Shown here in pieces: positions 62,207-64,000 of a DNA stretch of 64,000 bases (positions are counted from its first letter, which is position 1; every line of letters starts with the position of its first letter). This DNA comes from Mycolicibacterium holsaticum DSM 44478 = JCM 12374. GTDB lineage: Bacteria > Actinomycetota > Actinomycetes > Mycobacteriales > Mycobacteriaceae. Position numbers and translations under genes: made by a program. Under the pieces are notes generated by a model. That model worked only from the letters and a program-made list of their open reading frames with translations. It was not told where the DNA came from and searched no databases. Location: NCBI RefSeq assembly GCF_019645835.1, contig NZ_CP080998.1:186001-250000 (forward strand). The letters run 5' to 3'.

Positions 62207-63574
62207 GTGATTGACGTTGCCGCAGATTATTGCGTGGTGGGGGCGGGGTTTGCCGGTCTGGCCGCCGCGCTGCGGCTCGACCAGGCGGGCAGGTCCGTCG
62301 TTTTGCTGGAGGCGCGCGACCGGGTCGGCGGTCGCACGTTCACCGAGGTCCGCGACGACGGCAGCTGGATCGACCGCGGCGGCGCCTGGATCGGCCCCGG
62401 CCAGGACCGGATCGCCGCGCTGATGAGCGAGTTCGGCGTCAAGAGCTACAAGCAGTACGTCGCGGGCGAAGCGATGATGCTGGTCGACGGTAAGCAGTGC
62501 CGTTACCGCGGCACCGTTCCGCGGTCGCTGAGCCCGTGGGCGTCGCTGAACCTGGGCGTCGCGATGCTCGAGCTCATCGCGATGTGCAAGAGGATCCCGC
62601 TCGAAGAGCCGTGGACCGCCAAGAAGGCGGCGCGGTGGGACAAAATCTCCGTCGGGCACTGGCTGGATCGCAACGTGCGGTCGGGCGCGGCACGCGAGAT
62701 CCTGGAAACCGCGATCGGCGGCACCTACACCAGCGACACCTCGGAGCCGTCGCTGCTGTACGTGCTGCACCAGATGGCGTCGGGCGGAGGGCCGTCGTTC
62801 GTGTTCGGTGTCGAGGGCGGCGCGCAGGATTCGCGCATCGTCGGCGGCATGGGCGCGGTGTACGGGCCGGTGGCCGAGGCGGTCGGGGATCGCCTGCACC
62901 TGTCCCAGCCCGTCGATCACATCGGCCAGGACGACGACGGCGTGACCGTGCGGTCACCGGATATGACCGTGCGGGCGCGCCGGGTGATCGTCGCCGTGCC
63001 GATCGCGATCGCCGGCCACATCCGGTACGAGCCGATGCTGCCGACCGACCGCATGCTGCTGCATCAGCGGATGCCCAGCGGGGCGATCGCCAAGATCCAC
63101 GTGGTCTACGACGAACCGTTCTGGCGGGCCGACGGGCTGTCCGGGCAGTCGGCCGCGCCGGGTACGGCCGCGCCGGTCACCATCGACGCCTGCACGGACA
63201 CCGGACGGCCCGGGGTGATGTGCGTGATCGCCGAGGGCCCCGACGCCCGCCGGTTGTGTGCCGCCGAGCCGACGGAGCGCCGCGCGCGGGTGGTGTACGC
63301 GTTGGCCGGGCGCTTCGGGCCGAAGGCGAACTCACCCGTCGACTACATCGAGCAGATCTGGACCCGCGAGCGGTATTCCGGCGGCGGGATGATCAGCCAC
63401 GCGCCGCCCGGTGTGCTGACCGGGTTCGGTCCGGCCCTGCGGCGACCGTGCGGCCGGATCCACTGGGCGGGCACCGAGACCTCGGCCGTCATGTGTGGAT
63501 GGGTCGACGGCGCCGTTCGCTCCGGTGAGCGCGCGGCCGCCGAGGCGATGCGGCAGGAAGCGCGGGCGGGATGA
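62207..63574 (+). CDS. FAD-dependent amine oxidase (flavin monoamine oxidase family)
   Basis: A 455-residue flavoprotein. VVGAGFAGLAAALRLDQAGR with LLEARDRVGGRT forms the FAD-binding N-terminus. GGAWIGPGQDRI, DEPFWRADGLSG and the C-terminal HWAGTETSAVMCGWVDGAVR complete the MAO-like fold. A GTG at 62207 is the start most compatible with the Rossmann strand; the frame is open to 61550 but that portion is antisense to the glycosidase. Substrate class is a primary or secondary amine, not specified. The TetR gene is convergent, 12 bp away. Confidence 0.9.
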   Translation: MIDVAADYCVVGAGFAGLAAALRLDQAGRSVVLLEARDRVGGRTFTEVRDDGSWIDRGGAWIGPGQDRIAALMSEFGVKSYKQYVAGEAMMLVDGKQCRYRGTVPRSLSPWASLNLGVAMLELIAMCKRIPLEEPWTAKKAARWDKISVGHWLDRNVRSGAAREILETAIGGTYTSDTSEPSLLYVLHQMASGGGPSFVFGVEGGAQDSRIVGGMGAVYGPVAEAVGDRLHLSQPVDHIGQDDDGVTVRSPDMTVRARRVIVAVPIAIAGHIRYEPMLPTDRMLLHQRMPSGAIAKIHVVYDEPFWRADGLSGQSAAPGTAAPVTIDACTDTGRPGVMCVIAEGPDARRLCAAEPTERRARVVYALAGRFGPKANSPVDYIEQIWTRERYSGGGMISHAPPGVLTGFGPALRRPCGRIHWAGTETSAVMCGWVDGAVRSGERAAAEAMRQEARAG

Positions 63575-63586
63575 GTCGGCGCGAGG

Positions 63587-64000
63587 CTAGCTGCGCAGCA
63601 TGAGGTCGACGACGCGTTCGTGCCACGGCGCGCCGATGTCCTGGTTGGAGACCGACTCGTGCAGTAGGCCGATCCCGGCGGCGAACAACACCGTGGAGCG
63701 CAGGTCGGCCTCGTCGGGTTCGAACCCGTAGTCGATGAACGCCTGCCGCACCGCGCACCGCACGCGTGCGTCGCTGCGCCGAACGCTGGCCAGCACCGCC
63801 TCATCGGTGAGCGCCCACACCCGCATCGCGCGTTCGAGCGCCCAGTGTTCGGGGCGCATCAGCGTCTGCATCATCGCGGCCAACCGCTTGCGCGGATCGG
63901 CCTCGTCGGTGCCCTCGAACCGGCGCCGTTGTTCGTCGTGAAGGTTGCCCCATGCGCTGGCCAACGAGGCCCGGTACTCCTGCATATCGGTGAAGTGCCA
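63587..64000 (-). CDS. TetR-family regulator, C-terminal part (cut by window edge)
   Basis: The visible 137 residues begin WHFTDMQEYRASLASAWGNL, the classic end of a TetR recognition helix (YWHF) joined to the ligand domain. A helical region with RPEHWALERAMRVWALTDEA follows, and it ends ERVVDLMLRS. The HTH and start lie beyond the window. It is convergent with the amine oxidase, which it may control. Ligand unknown. Confidence 0.85.
   Translation of the reverse strand, partial: WHFTDMQEYRASLASAWGNLHDEQRRRFEGTDEADPRKRLAAMMQTLMRPEHWALERAMRVWALTDEAVLASVRRSDARVRCAVRQAFIDYGFEPDEADLRSTVLFAAGIGLLHESVSNQDIGAPWHERVVDLMLRS

Overview
The window is high-GC actinobacterial DNA, and gene content points to a Mycobacterium, most likely a fast-growing environmental (Mycolicibacterium-like) species. 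The indicators are a DUF222/HNH gene of the mycobacterial 13E12 type, a five-gene moxR3-type cluster, EF-G2 (fusA2) beside a PPOX/F420-type flavoprotein, treS-mak, an Rv0203-like haemophore, a mycobacterial-type FAD-independent MTHFR and many lipoproteins. Correspondences to M. tuberculosis genes are from memory of the families, not from a search. I found no tRNA, rRNA, CRISPR array, insertion sequence, prophage or origin.

Layout. 0-5.6 kb: end of a cytochrome P450, an HNH gene, then a divergent catabolic or xenobiotic locus (SDR + NTF2-like on the minus strand; LLM flavin monooxygenase + FMN reductase on the plus strand; a TetR gene). A perfect 14-bp inverted repeat between the divergent operons holds both candidate -10 boxes. 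5.6-13.2 kb: two paralogous giant LuxR-type (LAL) regulators flank an NmrA-like reductase and a nitroreductase. 13.2-16.6 kb: an ECF sigma factor of SigH/SigR type without an adjacent anti-sigma gene heads an apparent operon of SDR, cupin, amidotransferase-like protein and a CXXC-containing DUF899 thioredoxin-like protein. A heptamer tandem repeat precedes it. 16.6-26.8 kb: M42-type peptidase, small secreted protein, SelO with an ANTAR protein, MTHFR, HrpA helicase (with a 14-codon insertion), glutamine cyclotransferase and an FAD oxidoreductase.

26.8-39.4 kb: serine hydrolase, secreted proteins, haemophore, rhomboid protease, membrane esterase, coiled-coil protein, the DUF4129-MoxR-DUF58 cluster, an MHS transporter, small proteins and a DMT-type permease. 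39.4-42.7 kb: a partner-switching module (PAS-GAF-PP2C-kinase protein, RsbT-like kinase, divergent STAS protein). 42.7-46.6 kb: an exported cassette with a Thr-rich lipoprotein, an S53 sedolisin peptidase, a double-zinc-ribbon membrane protein and a membrane-anchored protein. 46.7-50.9 kb: fusA2, PPOX protein, TetR and small exported proteins. 51.0-54.8 kb: a complete ABC importer. 54.9-57.8 kb: MarR, two lipoproteins, a PyrE-like transferase and a HugZ-like protein. 57.8-61.0 kb: treS-mak (trehalose to maltose to maltose-1-phosphate). 61.0-64.0 kb: a secreted clan-A glycosidase, an amine oxidase and a TetR gene cut by the window edge.

The strongest candidates for something undescribed are the ECF sigma/DUF899 operon without an anti-sigma factor, the symmetric divergent promoter-operator at 3031-3076, and the sedolisin/zinc-ribbon export cassette. 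None can be proved novel from sequence alone.
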